Below are positions 41,211 to 51,102 of a stretch of DNA of 64,000 nucleotides, piece by piece. Both the position numbers and the translations under genes were made by a program. The notes under the pieces were generated by a model that searched no databases, was not told the origin of the DNA, and saw only the letters and a program-made list of their open reading frames with translations. The stretch is from DATEOR01 sp036279015 (GTDB lineage Bacteria; Actinomycetota; Thermoleophilia; Gaiellales; Gaiellaceae), in the NCBI GenBank assembly GCA_036279015.1, contig DASUJY010000048.1, positions 18,743 to 82,742 on the forward strand, given 5' to 3'. Each line of letters starts with the position of its first letter. Within the stretch, counting starts at the first letter, position 1.

Positions 41211-41983
41211 GCGCCGTTCAGGAAGGCCGGGAGGTCGACGATCGAATCCACCACCGCATCGGGCTCGACCTCCGCGTCGCGCAGGGCGGCCGGCCTGAAC
41301 TTCCCGGTTCGCACGAGGACGCCCCGCATCCCGACCGCCTTCGCGCCCCCGATGTCGGCCTCGACGTCGTCCCCGACCATGACCGCCTCGGCAGGAGCCG
41401 CTCCGACCTCGGCGAGCGCGGCCTCGAAGTACGCGGCGGTCGGCTTGCCGACCACCTCCGCCTCGACGCCGGCCGCGTACTCGAGCCCGGCGACGAACGC
41501 GCCGGCGTCGAGCAGCGGCCCGCGGCTCGTCTGCCACCAGCGGTTCTTGTGCAGGCAGACCAGCCTGGCGCCCTCACGGAGCTCCGCGTAGGCACGGCTG
41601 AGGTTCTCGTAGGAGAAGACCTCGCCGGTCTCCTCACCCTCGTCGGCGCCACCGAGCAGAACGGCGTCGGCACCGTTCGTCACGAGCTCGACGCACTCGG
41701 CGAGGTCGTCGCGGATCGAGCTCATGGTGAGCGCGAGGACGCGCTTGCCTTGGAGCAACTTGCCGGCCGCTAGCGGCGTCGTCGTGATGTCGTCGCCCTC
41801 GAGCGCGAAGCCGATCGAGCGCAGCTCGGCGGCGAGCACCTCGCGTGCGCGCGTGGTGTTGTTCGTGACGAAGCGAAGCCTGTGCCCCTGGTCCCGAAGC
41901 GCGCGCACCGCCTCGGGCGCTCCCGGCACCGGCTCGCCGGAGACGTGCAGGACACCGTCGATGTCCAGGAGAATCGGCGTCAT
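41207..41983 (-). CDS. HAD-superfamily hydrolase, NagD/HDHD2-like (IIA)
   Basis: 258 residues: nucleophile LLDIDGVL (D-x-D), the type IIA cap in the middle, FVTNNTTR, VGKPTAAYF (Lys) and MVGDDVEADIGGAKAVGM with the third acidic motif. Phosphatase acting on a small metabolite, unspecified. Start ATG at 41983, with TAGACT (41997-41992) 8 bases away; divergent from arfB. First gene of the acpS-nnrD-alr-cca operon. Confidence 0.92.
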   Translation of the reverse strand: MTPILLDIDGVLHVSGEPVPGAPEAVRALRDQGHRLRFVTNNTTRAREVLAAELRSIGFALEGDDITTTPLAAGKLLQGKRVLALTMSSIRDDLAECVELVTNGADAVLLGGADEGEETGEVFSYENLSRAYAELREGARLVCLHKNRWWQTSRGPLLDAGAFVAGLEYAAGVEAEVVGKPTAAYFEAALAEVGAAPAEAVMVGDDVEADIGGAKAVGMRGVLVRTGKFRPAALRDAEVEPDAVVDSIVDLPAFLNGA

Positions 41984-42002
41984 CCGACGCGAGTCTATTC
42001 AG

Positions 42003-42395
42003 GTGCACGCGCGACTGGCGATCCCGCTCGACGAGATCGAGCTGCGCTACTCGCGCTCGAGCGGCCCCGGCGGCCAACACGCTCAGAAGACGGAGACGCG
42101 GGTGGAGGCGGTCTTCGTCGTCGATGCCTCGGCGACGCTCTCGGACGGGCAGAAGGCCCGCCTGCGCCGGCGCGCCGGGCCGGTCGTCCGCGCCGTCGCC
42201 CAGGATGAGCGCAGCCGGCATCGCAATCGCGAGCTGGCGCTCGAGCGCCTGGCCTCCGCGATCCGCGCCGGCCTGCGGGTCGACCGCAGGCGCCGGGCGA
42301 CGAGGCCGACGGCGGCCGCGCGCGAGCGCAGACTGGAGGCAAAGAAGCGGCGCGGCACGACGAAGCGGCTCAGGCGCCCGCCCGCCGAGCCGTGA
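42003..42395 (+). CDS. arfB: Alternative ribosome-rescue factor / peptidyl-tRNA hydrolase ArfB
   Basis: 130 residues from GTG. The catalytic GGQ loop is in SRSSGPGGQHAQKTET (about residues 19-34) and the C-terminal basic tail (KKRRGTTKRLRRPPAEP) inserts into the mRNA channel of stalled ribosomes. It hydrolyses peptidyl-tRNA on non-stop ribosomes. Leaderless start likely. It converges on glmS, with the second dispersed element between. Confidence 0.92.
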   Translation: MHARLAIPLDEIELRYSRSSGPGGQHAQKTETRVEAVFVVDASATLSDGQKARLRRRAGPVVRAVAQDERSRHRNRELALERLASAIRAGLRVDRRRRATRPTAAARERRLEAKKRRGTTKRLRRPPAEP

Positions 42396-42433
42396 CGCGC
42401 TCGGCGCAAAGGGCCTCACATATGCGCGTATCG

Positions 42434-42480
42434 GAGCAATACGCTCGAACGTGGAGGGAGGTCAGCGGTGGCCCCGGGGG
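42434..42480. repeat. Dispersed 45-bp GC-rich element, copy 2 (downstream of glmS)
   Basis: The plus strand reads GGAGCAATACGCTCGAACGT, then a G-rich stretch, then GGTGGCCCCGG. It lies 9 bases past the glmS stop and 39 bases past the arfB stop. It carries the TACGCT-CGAA core and the terminal GGTGGCCCCGG shared with the copies at 3610 and 52934. Confidence 0.75.
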
Positions 42481-42488
42481 GCGACGTC

Positions 42489-44315
<1,827 letters not shown>

Positions 44316-44370
44316 CTGGAACCCCCTTTTCTCCGAGCGGCCCCTCCGTCCTCCGCCGTCTGGGGCCTGC

Positions 44371-44402
44371 CGACCTGAAGGTCGCCGAAAAACGACCTGA
44401 AG
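44371..44402. repeat. Direct repeats in the glmM-glmS gap
   Basis: CGACCTGAAG occurs at 44371-44380 and again at 44393-44402, and the first copy forms a 6-bp inverted repeat (CGACCT-GA-AGGTCG). These bases lie in the 103-bp gap between the glmM stop and the glmS start; they could be an operator or a leader structure. No glmS ribozyme is recognisable. Confidence 0.4.
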
Positions 44403-44418
44403 ACGAAAACGCCCGGCT

Positions 44419-45684
44419 TCAGCCGAGCTCTCGCGAAACGAGCGCCGCGATCCTAGCACAGAGTTTCGAGGCGGCTTCGTCCGTTTCGGCCTCGGCCAGG
44501 ATGCGCACAACGGGCTCGGTGCCGGATGGCCGCACGATGACCCTTCCGTCGCCGGCCAGCGCGTCGATCTGCTCGCGCACGCCCGGCGGGATCGCCTTCG
44601 TCTCCACAGGGACGTTCGCCGTGGCCTGGGGCAGCTTCTCGAGCTCCGCAGCCAGGGCTGCGAGCGACTTTCCGGACTCTCGGATCGCCCGACAGAGCAG
44701 GATCGCCGCGACGAGGCCGTCACCAGTCGTGTGCCCTTCGAGGTAGAGGATGTGCCCCGATTGCTCGCCGCCGAGCCGGCCGCGCTCGCGGCGCAGAGCC
44801 TCGAGCACGTAGCGGTCGCCGACGTCCGTCGTCACTACGCGAATACCGCGCTCGGCCATCAGCCGGTGGAAGCCGAGATTGGACATCTGCGTGACCGCGA
44901 CGAGCTCGACGCCCAGATGGAGCGCGAGCACCGTGAGGATCTGGTCGCCGTCGAGGGGATCACCCGTCGCATCGACCGCGAGCATGCGGTCGCCGTCCCC
45001 GTCGAAGGCGACGCCGAGATCGAACTCCCCGTCCGCGACGGTACGGGCGAGGAGAGCGAGATCGGTGGCTCCGCAGCCGACGTTGATGTTGGTGCCGTCC
45101 GGTTCGTTTCCTATGCTGACAACGTGTGCACCAAGCCGGATCAACGCCCGGGGGCCGACCTCGTACATCGCCCCGTTCGCGCAGTCGACTGCGATCCTGA
45201 GCCCGTCGAGCGGCCCGCCGAAGCGCTCGCAGACGATGTCCACGTAGCGGTCGGCATATGCCGTCGCTTCAGCCGCGGGCTCGACCGGTGTCGATCCCCC
45301 AAACGGGCCTTCCTCGAGCAGTTCCTCGATCGCCTCCTCCTGCTCGTCCTCGAGCTTCCAGCCGTCGCGAAAGAACTTCACGCCGTTGTACTCGGGCGGG
45401 TTGTGCGAGGCCGAGACGACGGCGCCCGACTCCTCCGCCAGGAGCGCGACGGCCGGCGTGGGCAGAACGCCGCCGCGAACGGCCGTCGATCCGGAGGCGG
45501 CGAGTCCGGCGACGAGAGCCTGCTCGAGCTCCTGGCCGGAGGCGCGCGTGTCGCGGCCGACGAGCACGGATTCCCCGGCGCTCCAGCGCCCGTACGCAGC
45601 TCCGAGTCGCTCGACGAGCGCGACCGTGAGATCGTCCCCGACGACTCCCCGGACCCCGTCGGTCCCGAAGTATTTACGGCTCAA
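44419..45684 (-). CDS. glmM: Phosphoglucosamine mutase
   Basis: 421 residues (from a TTG start at 45684), a little shorter than typical GlmM (about 445). KYFGTDGVRG at the N-terminus, active-site Ser in VVSASHNPPEYNGVKFF, metal-binding DGDGDR and the sugar-binding GEQSGH, ending with the phosphate-binding RPSGTEPVVRILAEA. It interconverts glucosamine-6-P and glucosamine-1-P. It starts 6 bases after the rpsI stop, so the order rplM-rpsI-glmM-glmS is one operon. Confidence 0.95.
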   Translation of the reverse strand: MSRKYFGTDGVRGVVGDDLTVALVERLGAAYGRWSAGESVLVGRDTRASGQELEQALVAGLAASGSTAVRGGVLPTPAVALLAEESGAVVSASHNPPEYNGVKFFRDGWKLEDEQEEAIEELLEEGPFGGSTPVEPAAEATAYADRYVDIVCERFGGPLDGLRIAVDCANGAMYEVGPRALIRLGAHVVSIGNEPDGTNINVGCGATDLALLARTVADGEFDLGVAFDGDGDRMLAVDATGDPLDGDQILTVLALHLGVELVAVTQMSNLGFHRLMAERGIRVVTTDVGDRYVLEALRRERGRLGGEQSGHILYLEGHTTGDGLVAAILLCRAIRESGKSLAALAAELEKLPQATANVPVETKAIPPGVREQIDALAGDGRVIVRPSGTEPVVRILAEAETDEAASKLCARIAALVSRELG

Positions 45685-45690
45685 GAGCGG

Positions 45691-46086
45691 TCAGCGCTTG
45701 GAGAACTGCGGCGCCTTGCGCGCCTTGTGCAGCCCGGCCTTCTTGCGCTCGACGACGCGAGCGTCCCGCGTCAGGAACCCTTCGCGCTTGAGCACCGTGC
45801 GGAGCTCTGGGTCGGCCTCGACGAGCGCCCGGGCGATCCCGTGCCTGAGAGCCCCGGCCTGCCCCGTCGGCCCGCCGCCGTGCAGCCGCGCGCGCAGGTC
45901 GAACCTGCCCTCGACACCGGCCACGCGGAAGGGCGCCGTAGCGAGGGAGCGCAGCACCTGCCGTGGAAAGTACTCCTCGATCGTGCGGCCGTTGATCCAG
46001 GTGGAGCCGTCGCCGGGCCGGAGGATCACGCGCGCGACCGAGGTCTTGCGCTTGCCGGTTCCCTGGTATTGGGCGAGCTGGCTCAT
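45691..46086 (-). CDS. rpsI: 30S ribosomal protein S9
   Basis: 131 residues: YQGTGKRKTSVARVILRPG, the conserved HGGGPTGQAGALRHGIARAL core, and the basic C-terminal KKAGLHKARKAPQFSKR that reaches the P-site tRNA. The ATG overlaps the rplM stop (ATGA). The gene is part of the classical rplM-rpsI pair, here followed directly by glmM. Confidence 0.97.
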   Translation of the reverse strand: MSQLAQYQGTGKRKTSVARVILRPGDGSTWINGRTIEEYFPRQVLRSLATAPFRVAGVEGRFDLRARLHGGGPTGQAGALRHGIARALVEADPELRTVLKREGFLTRDARVVERKKAGLHKARKAPQFSKR

Positions 46087-46514
46087 TGCTCGGGCAGAGG
46101 CTTGGGGTTCTGGGCCTCGTGCGGATGCTCGGGACCCGCATACACCTTGAGCTTCGTCAACTGCTGGCGGGCGAGGCGGTTTCGCGGCAGCATCCCCTTC
46201 ACGGCGGTCCGAATGACCTCGGTCGGCCGGCGGTCGAGCTGCTCGGCCAGGGTGCGGCTGCGGAGCCCGCCTGGGTAGCCCGAGTGGCGGTAGTACCTCT
46301 TCGTCTCGAGCTTGTTCCCGGTCACGGCGATCTTCTCGGCGTTCACGACGACGACGAAGTCGCCCGTGTCGACGTGGTGGGTGAACTCCGGCTTGCGCTT
46401 GCCGCGCAGCGTGTCCGCGATGCGCGTGGCGAGCCTGCCCAGGGTCTGGCCCTCGGCGTCGACGACGTACCACTGCCGCTCGATCTCGCTCGTCTTGGCG
46501 CTGTAGGTCTTCAT
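46083..46514 (-). CDS. rplM: 50S ribosomal protein L13
   Basis: 143 residues: KTYSAKTSEIERQWYVVDA, GRLATRIADTLRGKRKPEFTHHVDTGDFVVVVN and VKGMLPRNRLARQQLTKLKVY. ATG at 46514 (a GTG one codon upstream is possible). First gene of rplM-rpsI-glmM-glmS. Just upstream on the coding strand lies a hairpin with a T5 run, which may end upstream transcription. Confidence 0.97.
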   Translation of the reverse strand: MKTYSAKTSEIERQWYVVDAEGQTLGRLATRIADTLRGKRKPEFTHHVDTGDFVVVVNAEKIAVTGNKLETKRYYRHSGYPGGLRSRTLAEQLDRRPTEVIRTAVKGMLPRNRLARQQLTKLKVYAGPEHPHEAQNPKPLPEQ

Positions 46515-46521
46515 CACACAG

Positions 46522-46547
46522 AAAAAGCGGCGGACCTGGCGTCCGCC
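46522..46547 (-). terminator. Intrinsic terminator before rplM
   Basis: On the minus strand, GGCGGAC (46547-46541) pairs with GTCCGCC (46535-46529) around GCCAG, then GCTTTTT follows. It is the only clear hairpin-plus-U5 in the window. It should terminate the MFS gene, although with only 22 bases to the stop and 8 to rplM it would also lie in the rplM leader. Confidence 0.75.
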
Positions 46548-46568
46548 GAGGGCCGATTGTACCAGCCG

Positions 46569-47807
46569 TCAGTCCGCCGCGGACGGTGCGAGCGCGGCTG
46601 CCCGGGCCCGGAGGGAATAGCGGACGATCCAGCCTGCGGGCGCGAGCGCGATCGCGAGCCCACCGAGCGCCAGCGCCGCGACTCCGAGCTCGTCGAGGGC
46701 GAAGCCTCCGACGAGGACGAGGCAGGCACCCGTGAGGCCGGAGAGCAGGTCGTTGAGGCCGAGCAGCTTGCCGCGTTCGGCCGGGGCGGTCGAGTCTGCG
46801 AGCTGCGCGGTCGCGGCGACGAACGAGAAGCTCCAGCCGAGGCCGAGCGCGAAGAGGGTGAATGCGATCGTCGCGACGGACGTGACCCAGAGCAGGCTGA
46901 TGGCGGAGGCGGCCATGAGGGCCAGCCCGCCGACGAGTGCCCTCGTCCGGCCGACCCGGTCAACGAGATCGCCGACCACGATCACGAGGGCGTACATCCC
47001 GATTACGTGCGCGCCGATGATCGGAAAGACGACCTCCGCCGCGTGGCCGCGGTCGACGACCACGACTCCGGTGAGTGTCATGATTCCGACCATCGTCGAG
47101 AAGCTCGCCAGGGCGGCGACCAGCGACGGCAGCACACCCGGCCGCCTCAGAATCTCCGCGAGGTCGCCCGCCTTGGCCGCCGGCGCACCGTCTCGCGTAG
47201 GGCCGGCGATCATGCGGGCGATCCGGCTCGGATCCGGCCGCACCGCTCCCACGAGCACCAACCCGACGAGCATGAATGCGGACGCGGCGAGCCAGGGAAG
47301 CACGAGCGCGTCCGCATCGAGTTCCCGCCCGGCCAGCAGGGGGCTGAAGACGGTCGGACCGAGAATCGCGCCGAAGACGGCGCCGAAGAGGACGAGCGAG
47401 ATTCCCCGCGCGCGCCTGGCGGGCGGATACATATCGCCCGCCGCCGCCCGGGCGAGGAGCGCCGTCGCACTGGCGGCGCCGACGAAGACGAGCCCGACGA
47501 TGACCGGAGCGGCAAGATCGAACGCCGCCCCCACGGCCGCGAGCACGCCGCCCACGACCCCGAGCGCGAACCCGGCGACGAGAACCGGAACGCGGCCGAA
47601 TCGGTCCATCGCACGCCCCGCCGGAAGAGCCGAGAGCGCGCTGGTCGCGAGCACGATCGCCGGCCCGAGGCCGACGAGGCTGCGGACGCCGACCACGAGG
47701 ACGACGGTGAGCGTCGCTACCGCGGCAGAAAGCTGCAACATCGCCGAATTCGCCGCGAGCGATGCGGAGAGCAGGATCGTATTGCGCCGGACCGGGGGCT
47801 CAGACAT
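46569..47807 (-). CDS. MFS transporter
   Basis: 412 residues, twelve hydrophobic segments in two halves. The loop 2-3 signature is in AGRAMDRFGRVPVLVAG, and a second is DLVDRVGRTRALVGG. Substrate unknown. The 5' end overlaps the split uracil-DNA-glycosylase-like gene by 8 bases, so both are probably one transcript. Followed by an intrinsic terminator. Confidence 0.9.
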   Translation of the reverse strand: MSEPPVRRNTILLSASLAANSAMLQLSAAVATLTVVLVVGVRSLVGLGPAIVLATSALSALPAGRAMDRFGRVPVLVAGFALGVVGGVLAAVGAAFDLAAPVIVGLVFVGAASATALLARAAAGDMYPPARRARGISLVLFGAVFGAILGPTVFSPLLAGRELDADALVLPWLAASAFMLVGLVLVGAVRPDPSRIARMIAGPTRDGAPAAKAGDLAEILRRPGVLPSLVAALASFSTMVGIMTLTGVVVVDRGHAAEVVFPIIGAHVIGMYALVIVVGDLVDRVGRTRALVGGLALMAASAISLLWVTSVATIAFTLFALGLGWSFSFVAATAQLADSTAPAERGKLLGLNDLLSGLTGACLVLVGGFALDELGVAALALGGLAIALAPAGWIVRYSLRARAAALAPSAAD

Positions 47808-48344
47808 CGAGAACGCGCATTAAACCGACCCGGAAGGCGTACGCGCCTCCGCACGACGGGTGGCGCACGTACGGGGCCGATAGCGCTCGCTCCGCCAAGC
47901 GGCCGAGCGCCACGACGCGCCTTCCGTGCACGAGCCGTTGGACGAACTGGAGCCCGGCCGCTGCCTCGGCCCGGGTCGGAGCGCGATTCGAGCTCATGTT
48001 CCCCGCCCGGTGCGGGTGGGTCGGGACGACGTTCCAGAGCAGGACCTCGTCCTCGAGGCCGAGCTTGGCGAGGACGCGCTGCATGATCGTCGCGGTCGCC
48101 TCCGCCGGGCCGGAGCCCGTCAGCTGGCGCTCCGAGGTGAACGGAATGCCGCTCACGGGGCACCGAGGTAGCCCGGCGCCTCGCCCACAAGAAGGATGCC
48201 CGCCCCCAGACGAGCCTCGAGGTAGTCGGTCAGCCGGTCGCGGCGCAGGCCCGCCCGAGCACCGTCCCGGTAGAAGTTGAAGGTCGCGCCGATGCGCGCC
48301 TCGGCCAGGAGGCGCACGAAGCGGGCCGCGCTCATCCCGGACAC
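47800..48344 (-). pseudogene. Uracil-DNA-glycosylase-like gene split by a frameshift
   Basis: Two minus-strand frames form one protein: the first (from GTG 48344) ends LLVGEAPGYLGAP-stop; the second continues VSGIPFTSERQLTGSG, LLWNVVPTHPHRAGN and VVALGRLAERAL in the +2 frame. The family reads GEAPGYxGxxxSGIPFTSE without interruption, so a one-base loss in the C-rich run GGTGCCCCGTGA (about 48153-48165) is the likely cause. Possible explanations are an assembly error, a true pseudogene, or programmed frameshifting. A GTGA overlap at 48153-48156 would permit re-initiation of the second half. Confidence 0.7.
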
Positions 48345-48361
48345 GGGCGTAGCCTACGCCC
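48345..48361. promoter_or_regulatory. Palindromic back-to-back promoter
   Basis: GGGCGTAG-C-CTACGCCC is an 8-bp perfect inverted repeat around one base. It holds TAGCCT (48350-48355) 7 bases before the plus-strand GTG at 48363 and TAGGCT (48356-48351) 6 bases before the minus-strand GTG at 48344. The two hexamers overlap by five bases, so one polymerase excludes the other. Confidence 0.6.
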
Positions 48362-48362
48362 G

Positions 48363-48626
48363 GTGAGGCGCAGGGTCGTCGTCTACGGACGGGTGCAGGG
48401 CGTCTTCTTTCGCGACTCCCTGCGTCGGCGCGCGGAGGCCGAGGGCATCGCCGGGTGGGCGAGGAACACCACCGAGGGGACCGTCGAGGCGGTCTTCGAG
48501 GGTGAGCCGGCCTCGGTCGAGCGGTTGATCGCCTTCGCGAGGGAGGGTCCGCCCGACGCCCGCGTCGAGGACGTTCGGATCTTCGAGGAGGAGGCGGAGA
48601 GCCTCTCCGGCTTCTCGATCAGGTAG
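48363..48626 (+). CDS. acyP: Acylphosphatase
   Basis: 87 residues: VVVYGRVQGVFFRDSLRRRA contains the phosphate-binding loop GRVQGVFFR with catalytic Arg, and GWARNTTEGTVEAVFEG the catalytic Asn. It hydrolyses carboxyl-phosphates such as acetyl phosphate or 1,3-bisphosphoglycerate. Notably the glycine reductase product acetyl phosphate is a substrate of this class, but the gene is far away. Start GTG at 48363 from the palindromic promoter. It converges with the PAP2 gene (8-base overlap). Confidence 0.93.
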   Translation: MRRRVVVYGRVQGVFFRDSLRRRAEAEGIAGWARNTTEGTVEAVFEGEPASVERLIAFAREGPPDARVEDVRIFEEEAESLSGFSIR

Positions 48627-49578
48627 CCGTGAGCGCGGCGCGCCGCTCTCGCCGCTCCGCGAGGTGGTCGAAGAGGCGGTTGACGGCCCAGAAGGCGATG
48701 AGCGTGTACACCCAGCCGAGCAGGATGTCGACGACGTAGTGCTCGGCCGTGTAGACGAGCGCGTAGGTCATCGCAATGGGATAGAGCGCGAGGAGAACCC
48801 TGCTCCAGCGCGGCACGAGCGGCCACAGGATCAGGGCGATCAGCAGCGTGTAGGCGCCGTGCAGCGAGGGCACGGCTGCGACCTGGTTCGAGTAGTTCGC
48901 GCCCCTCTCGTAGAGCGTGTCGAAGTTCCCGATCGGGATGTGGCTCCAGATGACTCCGATCGAGCGCGTCGTTGGCTCGAGCTCTCCGAGCTGGCTCGCC
49001 ATCCAGGGCGGCGCGGCCGGAAAGAGAGCGTAGGTGGCGAAGCCCATCATCGCGACCAACGAGACCATGACGACGTAGCGGCGAAAGCGATCGCGGGCGA
49101 CGAACCAGAGGATGGCCGCGACCACGTAGGTCGCGAGGAAGTAGCTCACGTAGACGAGCCAGGCGAAGTAGTCGTACCAGTGGACGGCGAAGACGCCGTC
49201 CCAGAGCCAGTGCTGGAGCCGCACCGTCGGCGCCACCCCGGCGCCGAGAAACTCGTCCGCACGGAGCTGAGGGAGCACGTGCGCCTGGAAGAAGAGGCCG
49301 TCGGCCTGTCCGCGCAGAAGGTCGTAGACCCAGAGGATCGCGAGGAACGGAAGCCACTCGAGGACGACGCTCCGCACCCAGCCGCGCACGTTCGTGAGCG
49401 AGAAGGCGAGCAGGCCAAGGAGGATCCACATGACGAGACGATCGCGGGAGAGCGGCAGCCCGTCCTCGACCCAGACGAGCACGAGCGCGATCGCCCAGAT
49501 GACCGGGCCGCCCCAGCGCAGGAGCCTCTGGGTGGCCGGCGTGGCGAGTCGCGACCGGGTCGTGTCGGTGGCGGTCAC
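48619..49578 (-). CDS. PAP2-family membrane phosphatase/transferase
   Basis: 319 residues from the GTG at 49578, six hydrophobic segments. The PAP2 core: VAAVPSLHGAYTLLIAL (S-x-H) and AEHYVVDILLGWVYT (His-x5-Asp). Related to inositol-phosphate-type phosphatases and phospholipid synthases. Substrate unknown. An in-frame start at 49635 would run into the neighbouring promoter. Confidence 0.85.
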   Translation of the reverse strand: MTATDTTRSRLATPATQRLLRWGGPVIWAIALVLVWVEDGLPLSRDRLVMWILLGLLAFSLTNVRGWVRSVVLEWLPFLAILWVYDLLRGQADGLFFQAHVLPQLRADEFLGAGVAPTVRLQHWLWDGVFAVHWYDYFAWLVYVSYFLATYVVAAILWFVARDRFRRYVVMVSLVAMMGFATYALFPAAPPWMASQLGELEPTTRSIGVIWSHIPIGNFDTLYERGANYSNQVAAVPSLHGAYTLLIALILWPLVPRWSRVLLALYPIAMTYALVYTAEHYVVDILLGWVYTLIAFWAVNRLFDHLAERRERRAALTAT

Positions 49579-49637
49579 GAGGAAGAGGCTAGCGGCTCGG
49601 AGTTTGTCGTCGGTGCCTTCGCGGCAAGAATCCATCC

Positions 49638-49952
49638 ATGCCCTTCGAGCAGTACCACGAGCCGGCCGACGAGCTTCCCGAGGACGTCCGCACCTTCGCC
49701 CGCATCTGCACGTCTCTCATCGAGGAGACCGAGGCGATCGGGTGGTACGAGCAGCGCCTCGCCCTCGAGAAGGACGCCGACGCGCGGGCCATCATGGAGA
49801 ACGCGCAGCAGGAGGAGTTCAAGCACTTCGCCATGGGTCTCGAGTTCCTCTCGCGCCGGAACGAGAAGTGGAGAACGGTGCTCCAGGACGTTCTCTTCAG
49901 GGAAGGCGACATTGTCGAGCACGGCGAGGAGGCTGAAGAGCAGCTCGACTAG
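49638..49952 (+). CDS. Encapsulated-ferritin-like protein
   Basis: 104 residues, about the length of the EncFtn core. EQYHEPADELPEDVRTFAR, then LIEETEAIGWYEQRL and NAQQEEFKHFAMGLEFLSRR align with EncFtn of Rhodospirillum rubrum: the ferroxidase ligands E32, E62 and H65 correspond to E32, E60 and H63, with the same spacing. EncFtn proteins form decameric ferroxidase rings inside encapsulin shells. No encapsulin shell gene is next to it, and I see no C-terminal targeting peptide of the GSLxIGSLR type, so it may act alone. It converges with the MFS gene by a 4-base overlap. Confidence 0.8.
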   Translation: MPFEQYHEPADELPEDVRTFARICTSLIEETEAIGWYEQRLALEKDADARAIMENAQQEEFKHFAMGLEFLSRRNEKWRTVLQDVLFREGDIVEHGEEAEEQLD

Positions 49953-51094
49953 GGCCCGAGCTGCCGGAGCACCGCGATGCCGGCCACGGGCATCGCGGCG
50001 GCGAGCCCGTAGGCGAGGGACCACGATCCGGCCTCGACGACGGCGGCGAACGCGGGCGGCGCGGCAGCGCTCGTGATCGCGAGCGCGGTCTGCTGGAAGC
50101 CGAGCGCCGCGCCTGCGCGCGCCCTGCCCGCGAGCTCCGCGGCGGCCGTGAACGAGAGGCCGTTCCAGCTGAGCGAGAACGCGCCGGCGACGATGAAGAC
50201 GGGCAGGAGCACGGGCAGGGGCGCCGAGAGGAGCGCGGCGGCGGCGGCGAGCGTCACCGCGAGGCCGAGTGCGAGCTGCCGTAGCGGCGCGATGCGCGCC
50301 TGAAGCCGGTCGGACCAGCGGCCAGAGGCGACCCGCAGGACTGCGCCCAGCAGCTGGATGATGGCGAACACGCCCGCGGCGGCGGCCGTACCGAGTCCGC
50401 GCTCCTGGTGCAGGAAGAGGATGAGGAAGCTCAGGATGCTGATCTGGGCTGCGAGGACGAGCGCGCTCCCGATCGAGAGCCTCCACATGCGCGGGTCCCG
50501 GACCGGGTGGGCGAGGTCGTGGAGCTCCTTCTCGGCCGGAGCTTCTCGCAGTCCCACCGCGCCGGCGATCGCCGCGACGAGACAACCGGCCGCCAGCGTC
50601 GCCAGCCCTGCGCGCACGCCTCCGGCCGCCTCGATATGGGGCAGAGCGAGCGCGGCGATGAGGCCGCCGGTCGGAAGTGCTGCCTGGCGGATCCCGAGCG
50701 CGAAGCCGCGCTCTGCGGGCGGGAACCAGCTCATCACCGCACGGCCACTCGCCGCGTTCACGCTCGCGCCGGCCGCGCCCGCGGCCGCGAGCGCCGCCAC
50801 CAGGACCCCGAAGGATGGAGCGAAGGCAGCGACGAGCAGACCGCCCCCGCAGGCGACCAGCCCCGTGGCCAGCACGATCCGCTCGCCGACCCGGTCGGCC
50901 AGGAGACCCCAGGCGAGGAGCGTCGCGACCGAGCCTCCGTTCGCTGCGGCGAGCGCGAGGCCGACCTCCGTCAGGCCGAGGTCGTACTCCTGCTGGATGG
51001 CCGGCGCAAGCACGGGAACGCCGAGGAAGACCGCCGAATAGGAGGTCTGCGCGCCGGTGCCGAGCGCGAGGATCGTCCACCGATAGCGGTTCAC
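49949..51094 (-). CDS. MFS transporter
   Basis: 381 residues, twelve hydrophobic segments, with the signature GLLADRVGERIVLATG in the loop 2-3 position and GRWSDRLQARIAPLRQ in the second half. It resembles the NarK/oxalate-formate-like branch (FPPAERGFALGIRQAALPTGG), but the substrate is unknown. The GTG start at 51094 is 8 bases from TACGCT (51108-51103), leaderless. It is divergent from the small gene at 51119. Confidence 0.9.
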   Translation of the reverse strand: MNRYRWTILALGTGAQTSYSAVFLGVPVLAPAIQQEYDLGLTEVGLALAAANGGSVATLLAWGLLADRVGERIVLATGLVACGGGLLVAAFAPSFGVLVAALAAAGAAGASVNAASGRAVMSWFPPAERGFALGIRQAALPTGGLIAALALPHIEAAGGVRAGLATLAAGCLVAAIAGAVGLREAPAEKELHDLAHPVRDPRMWRLSIGSALVLAAQISILSFLILFLHQERGLGTAAAAGVFAIIQLLGAVLRVASGRWSDRLQARIAPLRQLALGLAVTLAAAAALLSAPLPVLLPVFIVAGAFSLSWNGLSFTAAAELAGRARAGAALGFQQTALAITSAAAPPAFAAVVEAGSWSLAYGLAAAMPVAGIAVLRQLGP

Positions 51095-51102
51095 CGCTAG
51101 CG

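Noticed and set aside
44316..44418. A glmS ribozyme in the glmS leader.
   Set aside because: No recognisable ribozyme core; only small repeats and GC-rich hairpins are present.
44316..44723. N-terminal extension of glmS to 44723.
   Set aside because: GlmS needs Cys at position 2, which is given by the GTG at 44315. The upstream part is not protein-like and overlaps glmM.
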